DNA of 64,000 bases from Mesostigma viride (Eukaryota; Streptophyta; Mesostigmatophyceae; Mesostigmatales; Mesostigmataceae): the NCBI GenBank assembly GCA_009746045.1, contig RPFO01000178.1:466369-530368 (forward strand), written 5' to 3'. Positions 37,066-49,000 of this stretch are shown here, piece by piece. The translations under genes and the position numbers were made by a program. Under the pieces are notes generated by a model. The model was not told where the DNA came from and did not search any database. It saw nothing but the letters and a program-made list of their open reading frames with translations. Within the stretch, counting starts at the first letter, position 1; each line of letters opens with the position of its first letter.

Positions 37066-40000
37066 ATGGCGATAGAAACGGCTCAAGCTTTATTCCAGGT
37101 ATTTGATACGACTTTGGCGACAAAATGGCGAGAGGAGGACAGGAGATGGAGAGAGGAGGAGCGAGCTTGGCATCACGAGGATTTAGACTATCGCCAAGAG
37201 GAGCGCGAATGGCGGGGTAAAGAACTGCTCTTTAGGGAGGAAGACAGAAGGTAAGCGCTAGGTGCTAACCTTAACGTACATGCTCCACCCCGCGTCGTTA
37301 ATTGCTGGCCGGGCAGTTTACTTTATCCTACGATTGCCAACAGTTGCTATCCTGGAAACGAGCGTGGTGGACGCTGTAAAGTGCTGCAGCGAGACGGGCG
37401 CTTCTTTTCGTCCTATGTAATAAATGAGATCTTCTTGTTATTGGAATGGGAAGGTCCCTCTTTTGTGTTTGGCGGGTATACCCTACTCTCGGTCTGGCAC
37501 GTTGGAATATATGGACTTCCTGTTCATGAAATGTCAATGGAAGGTCCGGTGTAACCAGTGGACCATGGCATAACCTTGCTGCATGTTGAGGTTGTCCTGT
37601 TATTGATTTTGCCGCATGTACAGCCTTGCGTTGGGTAGGAAATTTTCCCTCAGGGATTGTGGTGATGTGACACGCTCCCGCCCGTGTCCCCGTCCCCCTC
37701 TCCCGCTCCCTTGTCCCCCCCCTCCCCGATGTTAGCCCCCCTCGCGCCCCCCCCCCCCCCCTCCCCGGAAGCCTGGACCAACCCAGCGAGCACACCCTGC
37801 GGATGCACACGTCATCACGCCACCATCATGCACGCGTGAACGTGCCACCATCTTGCACACGTCATCACGCCACCATCATCCCCGTATGGTCATGCCACGC
37901 TCATGTTGGCCAGTTGCCTGCGCATGCTGGTGTTTGTGTCTCCCACCCCATGTCCTGGTTGCTGGCATCCGACCACACCCTTGTGTGTTCACTATGGCAT
38001 AGTATCATGTGGGTGCGTGCATGTGTGCATGCCTGCATGCGTGTGTGCATGCATGTTTGTGTGTGTGTGTATGTCGGCGTGTGTCGGTGTGTGTGAATTG
38101 TGCTTGTGCGCTTGTGTGCTTGTGTGTGCACGTCTTGCCTGTGTTCGCTCGGCCATGTGCCAGGTGGCGCGCCGAGGACATGCTGCAGCGGGAGATCGAC
38201 AACGCTCGATACGTGTGGAACCGGTGAGTCAGGCAGCCGTCACGGCTCGCGCGATATCAGCCCTGGGTTTTGTGACGGGGAACAGCGGGGGCTGGGGGGG
38301 AATGTGGTATTCTAAGGATGATGGATAGTGTGGTAGCAACATTCTTCATGGTCAAGTGACCGAGGCACATGGCGCGCTCACAGCAAGCGCTGGACTCCCC
38401 ACGCGCCCCTGCGCCAACCGCTGCATGCGCTTGCGTGTCAGTATGCCGGTCAATATGCTGGACAAGCATGCGCGCGCATCTTCGCTCCCATCACCTGCAT
38501 CCAGCCGCCAGCACAAGATCGATGGCAGGGGTCCAGCAAGGATACCAACCCCCAGTCGGTGGGGGAAACAGGTGGGACCAACTTGGGTAGGCATAGTGGT
38601 TGGGGCTGTGGAAACTGCAACCCTGCAACTGGAGGCGGGATAGACATCCATCCCATTCATTTTTGTCGCATGGAGGATTTATGCTCGCGTGACGCAGGGT
38701 ACGTGTTAATTACTGTATTAATACAGCTTCCCAGCCGTATGCTCAACCACCTGGGAGCATTATCAACCACCAGGCCATCATGCTGGCGCGCATGGGGCCA
38801 CAGGTGGCGCCGCCGCGGTGTCGGTTGGCGGGTTCCTAATCGCATCTCCCCCCCGTTTGTTCTCGGCTGCCCCCGCGTCCCCGTCCCCTGCTGCGCGCGC
38901 TGCCCCTGCTTGGCACCCCTTGGGCTGCGGTCGCTGCCCTCACCTGGCGGCTCCTCTGCCCTTGCCCTGCTTCACCCCATGCGCGTGCCCATGCGCCGCA
39001 CGGGGTTGAGCGCGCACCCACGGCCACCACCGATCGCCCACGGTGCTCCGCCCACGGTGCACGGACGGCTCTCCAACAACCGCACTGCCTGGTGCCTGGT
39101 GCCTGCGTGACGGCCGCGCGAATGTCCGCGCGATGCCCCCAGTTTTGTGGAGCTCAACCGGCGCGACGGTACGTGGCAGCGGTGGTGTTTGCGAGGGTAC
39201 GTGGCCACGGGGGTATGCCCCATCTTTGCGTGGGTTCGATGGTGCCATGCGTCGGCGTGGGTTCGATGGTGCCATGTGGGCAGGCAGGGAGGCACGTACG
39301 AGACGGCCACGTGCCCTTCGTCCGGTAGCAGAGGGTGTGGATGCGGGATCCACGCCAAGCCCTTGCAAGTGCTTAGTGCTGGCAGCGGCCCCATGGGGGG
39401 TTCTGCCAGGCAGCCAGTCATCCCATGCCATGGCCCCCCCTTGCCCAACGTGCTGCCACACGGCCGCTTGCTAGGGACGTCACCTTGACAGCACCTTGAC
39501 AGCACCACCCGCGGAGCCTGTGGACGGCCTTCATGTCCACTTGCGCACAGCTCTTACGTTGCTGGCCACTCGCCCGCTGCAACGCGCCGCCTCACTCTGC
39601 ACTCTGCGCTCTCATTGACGCCTGTCCGTGGGTCTGCATCCGTGCGCACGGGCGTACCTGGTGGCTTGCTTTCAAGCATCTGTGCGGCTCCCCCCGGCGG
39701 CCAACCGCCTTCGGCCAACCTCCTGAGCTAGCCCCCTTTGCTCGAGGTTTTGCTCGTTGCCCACAGGCCTGCTGGCCCCCACGCCTGGCTGTGGACGTAC
39801 GCGCCATCTTCTCCCAGTAGAGGAAATGTATACCAACACCAACACCTCACGGGTCGTTGATGCTGCGTGCCGATGTCCTCCTACCGTGCGGTGCTTCCAT
39901 GCGCGTGCGCTCCCCCACCAGTGGAGGAGAAGTCGGAACAGCTCAAGTCCATCTCCAGCCTGGCGGCACTCTTCTCCGGTTTCGCTCTCATCTCCCTCGT

Positions 40001-43000
40001 CGAGTTCCAGTTCAACATAGACAACACCAACGAGGTGAGGGCAGGATGGACAACACCAATGAGCGTAGGGGGGGGTGGACAACACCAACGAGGTGAGGGC
40101 AGGATGGACAACACCAATGAGGTAGTAGGCGGTGTGTGGACAACACCAACGAGGTGAAGGGGGCGGGGGGACAGCACCAACGAGGTGAAGGGGGGGGTGG
40201 GACAGCACCAACGAGGTGAAGGGGGGGGGGACAACACCAACGAGGTGGGTTGGAGGTGGACAGCACCAACGAGGTGAGGTGGACGTGGGGGGGGGGGCCA
40301 ACACCAACGGGGTGAGGGCGGGGGGGACAACACCATCGAGGTGAGGGGGGGTTGGACAACACCAACGAGGTAGTCGGGTGTGTGTGGACAACACGAACGA
40401 GTGGAGGGGGGTGGGTGGACAGCACCAACGGGGTGAGGGGCGGGGGTGGACAACACCAACGAGCTGAAGGGGGGGGGGAGACAACACCAACGCGGTGGGT
40501 TGGAGGTGGACAGCACCAACGAGGTGAGGTGGACGGGGGGGGGGGCAAATCAACGAGGTGAGGGCGGGAGTGGCTGTGAGGATAGTGCGCGTGCGCGCGT
40601 TGGGGGGAGTGGCTGTGAGGATAGTGCGCGCGCGTTGGGGGGAGTGGCGGTGAGGGTAGTGCGCGCGTTGGGGGGAGTGGCTGTGAGGATAGTGCGCGCG
40701 TTGGGGGGAGTGGCTGTGAGGGTAGTGCGCGCGTTGGGGGGAGTGGCTGTGAGGATAGTGCGCGCGTTGGGGGGAGTGGCGGTGAGGATAGTGCGCGCGT
40801 TGGGGGGAGTGGCGGTGAGGATAGTGCGCGCGTTGGGGGGAGTGGCGGTGAGGATAGTGCGCGCGTTGGGGGAGTGGCGGTGAGGGTAGTGCGCGCGTTG
40901 GGGGGAGTGGCTGTGAGGGTAGTGCGCGTGCGCGCGTTGGGGGAGTGGCGGTGAGGGTAGTGCGCGCGTTGGGGGGAGTGGCTGTGAGGGTAGTGCGCGC
41001 GTTGGGGGGAGTGGCTGTGAGGATAGTGCGCGCGTTGGGGGGAGTGGCGGTGAGGATAGTGCGCGCGTTGGGGGAGTGGCTGTGAGGGTAGTGCGCGCGT
41101 TGGGGGGAGTGGCGGTGAGGATAGTGCGCGCGTTGGGGGGAGTGGCTGTGAGGGTAGTGCGCGCGTTGGGGGGAGTGGCTGTGAGGATAGTGCGCGCGTT
41201 GGGGGGAGTGGCGGTGAGGGTAGTGCGCGCGTTGGGGGGAGTGGCGGTGAGGATAGTGCGCGCGTTGGGGGGAGTGGCTGTGAGGGTAGTGCGCGCGTTG
41301 GGGGGAGTGGCTGTGAGGATAGTGCGCGCGTTGGGGGGAGTGGCTGTGAGGGTAGTGCGCGCGTTGGGGGGAGTGGCGGTGAGGATAGTGCGCGCGTTGG
41401 GGGGAGTGGCTGTGAGGGTAGTGCGCGTGCGCGCGTTGGGGGAGTGGCGGTGAGGATAGTGCGCGCGTTGGGGGGAGTGGCGGTGAGGATAGTGCGCGCG
41501 TTGGGGGGAGTGGCGGTGAGGATAGTGCGCGCGTTGGGGGAGTGGCGGTGAGGATAGTGCGCGCGTTGGGGGGAGTGGCTGTGAGGATAGTGCGCGCGTT
41601 GGGGGGAGTGGCGGTGAGGATAGTGCGCGCGTTGGGGGGAGTGGCGGTGAGGGTAGTGCGCGCGTTGGGGGAGTGGCGGTGAGGATAGTGCGCGCGTTGG
41701 GGGGAGTGGCGGTGAGGATAGTGCGCGCGTTGGGGGGAGTGGCGGTGAGGATAGTGCGCGCGTTGGGGGGAGTGGCGGTGAGGGTAGTGCGCGCGTTGGG
41801 GGGAGTGGCGGTGAGGATAGTGCGCGTGTTGGGGGGAGTGGCTGTGAGGGTAGTGCGCGTGCGCGTGTTGGGGGGAGTGGCTGTGAGGGTAGTGCGCGCG
41901 TTGGGGGGAGTGGCTGTGAGGATAGTGCGCGCGTTGGGGGGAGTGGCGGTGAGGATAGTGCGCGCGTTGGGGGAGTGGCTGTGAGGATAGTGCGCGCGTT
42001 GGGGGGAGTGGCTGTGAGGGTAGTGCGCGCGTTGGGGGGAGTGGCTGTGAGGGTAGTGCGCGCGTTGGGGGGAGTGGCGGTGAGGGTAGTGCGCGCGTTG
42101 GGGGGAGTGGCTGTGAGGATAGTGCGCGCGTTGGGGGGAGTGGCTGTGAGGATAGTGCGCGCGTTGGGGGGAGTGGCGGTGAGGATAGTGCGCGCGTTGG
42201 GGGGAGTGGCTGTGAGGGTAGTGCGCGCGTTGGGGGGAGTGGCGGTGAGGGTAGTGCGCGCGTTGGGGGGAGTGGCGGTGAGGATAGTGCGCGCGTTGGG
42301 GGGAGTGGCTGTGAGGGTAGTGCGCGTGCGCGCGTTGGGGGGAGTGGCGGTGAGGATAGTGCGCGCGTTGGGGGGAGTGGCGGTGAGGGTAGTGCGCGCG
42401 TTGGGGGGAGTGGCTGTGAGGGTAGTGCGCGTGCGCGCGTTGGGGGGAGTGGCGGTGAGGATAGTGCGCGCGTTGGGGGGAGTGGCGGTGAGGATAGTGC
42501 GCGCGTTGGGGGGAGTGGCTGTGAGGATAGTGCGCGCGTTGGGGGGAGTGGCTGTGAGGGTAGTGCGCGCGTTGGGGGGAGTGGCGGTGAGGGTAGTGCG
42601 CGCGTTGGGGGGAGTGGCGGTGAGGATAGTGCGCGCGTTGGGGGGAGTGGCTGTGAGGGTAGTGCGCGCGTTGGGGGGAGTGGCGGTGAGGGTAGTGCGC
42701 GCGTTGGGGGGAGTGGCGGTGAGGATAGTGCGCGCGTTGGGGGGAGTGGCTGTGAGGGTAGTGCGCGTGCGCGCGTTGGGGGGAGTGGCGGTGAGGATAG
42801 TGCGCGCGTTGGGGGGAGTGGCGGTGAGGGTAGTGCGCGCGTTGGGGGAGTGGCTGTGAGGGTAGTGCGCGTGCGCGCGTTGGGGGGAGTGGCGGTGAGG
42901 ATAGTGCGCGCGTTGGGGGGAGTGGCGGTGAGGGTAGTGCGCGCGTTGGGGGGAGTGGCGGTGAGGATAGTGCGCGCGTTGGGGGGAGTGGCGGTGAGGA

Positions 43001-46000
43001 TAGTGCGCGCGTTGGGGGGAGTGGCGGTGAGGATAGTGCGCGCGTTGGGGGGAGTGGCGGTGAGGGTAGTGCGCGCGTTGGGGGGAGTGGCTGTGAGGAT
43101 AGTGCGCGCGTTGGGGGGAGTGGCTGTGAGGATAGTGCGCGCGTTGGGGGGAGTGGCGGTGAGGATAGTGCGCGCGTTGGGGGAGTGGCGGTGAGGATAG
43201 TGCGCGCGTTGGGGGGAGTGGCTGTGAGGATAGTGCGCGCGTTGGGGGGAGTGGCTGTGAGGATAGTGCGCGCGTTGGGGGGAGTGGCGGTGAGGATAGT
43301 GCGCGCGTTGGGGGAGTGGCTGTGAGGGTAGTGCGCGTGCGCGCGTTGGGGGGAGTGGCGGTGAGGATAGTGCGCGCGTTGGGGGGAGTGGCTGTGAGGA
43401 TAGTGCGCGCGTTGGGGGGAGTGGCGGTGAGGATAGTGCGCGCGTTGGGGGGAGTGGCGGTGAGGATAGTGCGCGCGTTGGGGGGAGTGGCGGTGAGGAT
43501 AGTGCGCGCGTTGGGGGGAGTGGCTGTGAGGGTAGTGCGCGCGTTGGGGGGAGTGGCTGTGAGGATAGTGCGCGCGTTGGGGGGAGTGGCGGTGAGGATA
43601 GTGCGCGCGTTGGGGGAGTGGCGGTGAGGATAGTGCGCGCGTTGGGGGGAGTGGCTGTGAGGGTAGTGCGCGTGCGCGCGTTGGGGGGAGTGGCGGTGAG
43701 GGTAGTGCGCGCGTTGGGGGGAGTGGCGGTGAGGATAGTGCGCGCGTTGGGGGGAGTGGCGGTGAGGATAGTGCGCGCGTTGGGGGGAGTGGCTGTGAGG
43801 ATAGTGCGCGCGTTGGGGGGAGTGGCGGTGAGGATAGTGCGCGCGTTGGGGGGAGTGGCTGTGAGGATAGTGCGCGTGCGCGCGTTGGGGGGAGTGGCTG
43901 TGAGGGTAGTGCGCGTGCGCGCGTTGGGGGAGTGGCGGTGAGGGTAGTGCGCGTGCGCGCGTTGGGGGAGTGGCGGTGAGGGTAGTGCGCGTGCGCGCGT
44001 TGGGGGGAGTGGCGGTGAGGGTAGTGCGCGCGTTGGGGGAGTGGCTGTGAGGATAGTGCGCGCGTTGGGGGGAGTGGCTGTGAGGATAGTGCGCGCGTTG
44101 GGGGAGTGGCGGTGAGGATAGTGCGCGCGTTGGGGGGAGTGGCTGTGAGGATAGTGCGCGTGCGCGCGTTGGGGGGAGTGGCTGTGAGGGTAGTGCGCGT
44201 GCGCGCGTTGGGGGGAGTGGCTGTGAGGATAGTGCGCGCGTTGGGGGGAGTGGCGGTGAGGATAGTGCGCGCGTTGGGGGAGTGGCTGTGAGGGTAGTGC
44301 GCGTGCGCGCGTTGGGGGGAGTGGCGGTGAGGGTAGTGCGCGTGCGCGCGTTGGGGGGAGTGGCGGTGAGGGTAGTGCGCGCGTTGGGGGAGTGGCGGTG
44401 AGGATAGTGCGCGCGTTGGGGGGAGTGGCTGTGAGGGTAGTGCGCGCGTTGGGGGAGTGGCTGTGAGGATAGTGCGCGCGTTGGGGGAGTGGCGGTGAGG
44501 ATAGTGCGCGCGTTGGGGGGAGTGGCGGTGAGGATAGTGCGCGCGTTGGGGGAGTGGCGGTGAGGATAGTGCGCGCGTTGGGGGAGTGGCTGTGAGGATA
44601 GTGCGCGCGTTGGGGGGAGTGGCGGTGAGGGTAGTGCGCGCGTTGGGGGGAGTGGCGGTGAGGGTAGTGCGCGCGTTGGGGGGAGTGGCTGTGAGGGTAG
44701 TGCGCGTGCGCGCGTTCACCGTTTGCGCATGGCCTCATCGTTGCCAGGTGCCAGCTGGCGTTGCAGTGTTCGGGTGCCTGTGCTAGCGGTCCGCTTGCCC
44801 AACGCTGCGGGCTGTCAAGTAAAGGGAAAGGACCTGCTGCGTGGTCAAGGCTGGGCAGCGCGTACCGTCAATAACTTCTTGATTGTGGCTGGGGGGGGGC
44901 TCAGGGTGCAGTTGCCCGTTGGATCCCAGAGACGTGCGTTGCTACTGTAGGGTTGGGCGAGGGTGGTCTCCCAGCCATGGTTGCTGACGTGTTGCAAAAG
45001 TTGCCCTTTGTTGCTGACATGTTGCAAAGGTTGCCATATGTTGCTGACATGTTGTTGTGTGGTGTGGCCGGCCTTTGCACAGGTGCTGCTGGCCATTTAC
45101 GGCTTGCTGTCAGCGACCACGGTGAGTGGCGGCCAAGTGCGACAAACAATGGGGGAGTGATGAGGAGCGCGGAGCAGTGGTTGGGGTGGGCCGGCCATGG
45201 CTGCTGCTTGCTGCACATTTCCCGTGAGGACGGATGGGAGGCGGACAAGAACCAGTTGTTTTCTGTGTGGTGCTGCGTAGGGCCCGTGGGTGGCGTGGGG
45301 CGTGGTGTGGGCGTGAGGGGCATGGAGGACGCAGTTCGTGGCAGGGCTCGCGCATGCCCCGTGTACACAGGGATGCCGCCTTGGAGGATGCGGCAGTGGA
45401 GGACCCTGGATGTTTCTGGACGGACGTAGGGTGGAGCATCGCTGGAGGACGCCACGGTTTGGACACGGGCATGGGCGACACCTGTCCCCCTGCGACGGTT
45501 GGGGCCTCGGATACCGGCGGGTGGCAGCCAGTGCACACGGCCGCATGTGCGGTGTGCCGGCACGTACCCACCATGCACGGGGGCCAAGACACGCGGGGGG
45601 GCATGCCACCGCCCCACAGACAACACTTGGGGGGACATGCGATGTGGCTGGGCACTATACGGCCACTATACTTGGTACGGGCACGCTTGAGTACACTATA
45701 CACGGTCACTAAACAGGGCAACCGCGGGACAGCAGCGCTCCGCATGCCTGCAGTCGATGGAGGAGGAGCACGGCTGGGGGACCCCAGGTATCGATGGCGT
45801 GCATCGATCATGGCGTCCAAGCAAGGAACAGCGGCTATATTTATAGCGCCGCGCCTTTATGCGAAAGCCCACATTATTCATGGACAGCACCTTGCATGGA
45901 CAAGGTGCCGCCCATGCGTCATGTCCGCGTTACCGAAAATCCAACGATTTGTGTCGCATGTCATTTTGGCTTCTAACCTGCAGGCTGGCTACCCTTTTGT

Positions 46001-49000
46001 ACCCTTTTGTACCCTTTTGTACCCTTTTGTATCCTTTTGTACCCTTTTGTACCCTTTTGTACCCTTTTGTACCCTTTTGTACCCTTTTGTATCCTTTTGT
46101 ACCCTTTTGTACCCTTTTGTATCCTTTTGTACCCTTTTGTACCCTTTTGTACCCTTTTGTATCCTTTTGTACCCTTTTGTACCCTTTTGTCTCCTTTTGT
46201 CTCCTTTTGTACCCTTTTGTACCCTTTTGTACCCTTTTGTACCCTTTTGTACCCTTTTGTACCCTTTTGTACCCTTTTGTACCCTTTTGTACCCTTTTGT
46301 ATCCTTTTGTATCCTTTTGTATCCTTTTGTATCCTTTTGTACCCTTTTGTATCGCTCGTTGGAGCGTGGCTTGGGGTCTGCCCACGGCCCCCTTCCCCCC
46401 CTCCCCCTGCGTGCCAGGTGGGCATCTTCTGCACGGCCACTGTCATCTGCTCACTGATGCTGGCTTCCATCCTGCGTACGGGCAAGTCGTACGTGAACGA
46501 GGAGGCCGAGGAGGAGTTCATCTTCCGCACGCGCGAGTACCTGGCCACGCGTCGACCGGGCGACCGGCCGCCGGGCCCCAAGCGCACGTTCCAGGCGCAC
46601 TGGGAGCTGCGGTACGTGCGCCGGTAGTAGTAAACCCTAACAACTGGGAGCTGCGGTCGCGCTACTGATGTGGTCGAAGTCCCATCGGATGCTGGTGATT
46701 GTCTTGTGAAGCCTCAGTAGACATCACCATAGTGCAAGGTCTTTTTGGTTTGGGTTACAGCGTACTCAGGGCTGGCGATGTTTCCCAACGTAGGCATTGG
46801 CAGGTCTGTGGTGGGCGAAGCATGGGGTCAGGCACGTGGGCATTTGTCAGGGTGGGCGGCCGCAGTAGGTGTATCCCTGGGCCCGCGCCAGCGCACAGGT
46901 CTCACCCATGGGGCCAGCCGGGGCAGCGGCACCTACCGTTTGGCAATTGCCGTAGTTGCTTCACAACCGGTGTAGGTTCATCGTCGTTGGTTTACGACTG
47001 GCGTATGCGCACGCTAGCACCGCATGGGTGGTCCATGTTTGTGTATTTTCTGCCATCTGCCACACATGCTCCTGCCCACACACATGTTCCCGGGTGGATG
47101 CCTGGCCTGTGTGGCGTCTAGACGCATCCGGTCGACTGGGCCTGGCGTGCGAGGCACCTGGGCATGACGCAGTGGGTGCGGCCGGTGCCCATGGGAGACC
47201 CACCCTGTGCCTTTCTCCCGCGGCTACTGGCTGTCAGATGGCGTGATATTTGCGCCATGCATTGCGGGCAGTGTCAGCGCGCGGCGGAACCTTGTGCGCC
47301 TGCTGGGACAAGGCGTGTGCTGGGATCGACAGAATGCCGTGGCGCCACCTCAATGCCGAGCGTGCGCACGCCCTACGCTGCTGCTGCTGCTGCTGCGCAT
47401 GGCGGCCCTGAAGTGTCAAGGGTCCTGGTGACCATCACAAGAGGGTCATCCAAGCAAGAAGGTCATCATAGCTAGAGGGTCATCCAAGCAAGAGGGTCAT
47501 CACAGCATGGTGTCATCAGATAAAATTGGCAGAGAGGTGCTGGTTTGCCTCCCATGCGTCCCTATTTTGTGCGCTGCTCGGGACCAGGTACCCACAGGAG
47601 GTATGCCACACGGCCGAGGGTTGCAAGGTGGACAAATATCCCTTTTGCCTGCCATGCTAGTGTCGCGGACATGACTCCGGTTGCCAAGACCCGATTGCAC
47701 CCGAGGTGACGTGCTCAACGGATGTACATCCCGTGCGGCTGTGTGCGTAGATGCTACGTGCTGCACGTGGCTTGCCACCTGTCGCCGGCATTTGTAACCA
47801 GTTTGTGCCACTTGGCCGCTGTCCCGTGCTGAGCCACCGCCAGGGGCATGTGTTTAGGGTTTAGGGTTTAGTTTATATGTGTGCGCCGACTTCCCCTTGT
47901 GCATGTGTGTGCGTGCCGACTTCCCCTTGTGCATGTGTGTGCGTGCGGACTTCCCCTTGTGCACGTGTGTGCGTGCCGACCTCCCCTTGTGCATGTGTGT
48001 GCGTGCCGACTTCCCCTTGTGCATGTGCGTGCCGACTTCCCCTTGTGCACATGTGTGTGTGTGCCGACTTCCCCTTGTGCACGTGTGTGCGTGCCGACTT
48101 CCCCTTGTGCACGTGCGTGCGTGCCGACTTCCCCTTGTGCACGTGTGTGCGCGCCGACTTCTCCTTGTGCACGTGTGCGTGCGTGCCGACTTCCCCTTGT
48201 GCATGTGCGTGCGTGCCGACTTCCCCTTGTGCACATGTGTGTGTGTGCCGACTTCCCCTTGTGCACGTGTGTGCGCGCCGACTTCCCCTTGTGCACGTGC
48301 GTGCGTGCCGACTTCCCCTTGTGCACGTGTGTGCGCGCCGACTTCTCCTTGTGCACGTGTGTGTGCGTGCCGACTTCCCCTTGTGCACGTGCGTGCGTGC
48401 CGACTTCCCCTTGTGCACGTGTGTGCGTGCCGACTTCCCCTTGTGCATGTGTGTGCGTGCCGACTTCCCCTTGTGCATGTGTGTGCGTGCCAACTTCTGA
48501 TTGTGCACGTGTGTGCGTGCCGACTTCCCCTTGTGCACGTGTGTGCGTGCCGACTTCCCCTTGTGCATGTGTGTGCGTGCCGACTTCCCCTTGTGCATGT
48601 GTGTGTGCGGACTTCCCCTTGTGCATGTGTGTGCGTGCCGACTTCCCCTTGTGCACGTGTGTGTGCGTGCCGACTTCCCCTTGTGCACGTGTATGCGTGC
48701 CGACTTCCCCTCGTGCATGTGTGTGCGTGCCGACTTCCCCTTGTGCATGTGTGTGTGTGCCGACTTCCCCTTGTGCATGAGCGTGCGTGCCGACTTCCCC
48801 TTTTGCATGTGTGTGCGTGCCGACTTCCCTTTGTGCATGTGTGTGTGCGCGCCGACTTCCCCTTGTGCACGTGTGTGCCGACTTCCCCTTGTGCATGTGT
48901 GTGTGCGCGCCGACTTCCCCTTGTGCATGTGCGCGCCGACTTCCCCTTGTGCACGTGTGTGTGCGCCGACTTCCCTTTGTGCATGTGAGCGTGCGTGCCG

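Noticed and set aside
38756-38802. Candidate extra ORAI exon reading IINHQAIMLARMGPQ
   Set aside because: It has possible GT-AG borders and an acceptable left phase, but its right phase does not match the exon at 39922, so the link between exons 2 and 3 was left open.
39672-44738. Minus-strand open frames of 1,688 and 1,389 codons rich in His, Pro, Thr and Ala
   Set aside because: They are produced by the 33-bp array, whose period is a multiple of three and lacks stops. They cover an ORAI intron and exon on the other strand and have no domain.
45930-46668. Frames encoding repeated LLYPFVPFCT or GYKRVQK
   Set aside because: Simple consequence of the 10-bp ACCCTTTTGT repeat. The only real coding part here is the ORAI exon at 46418-46611.
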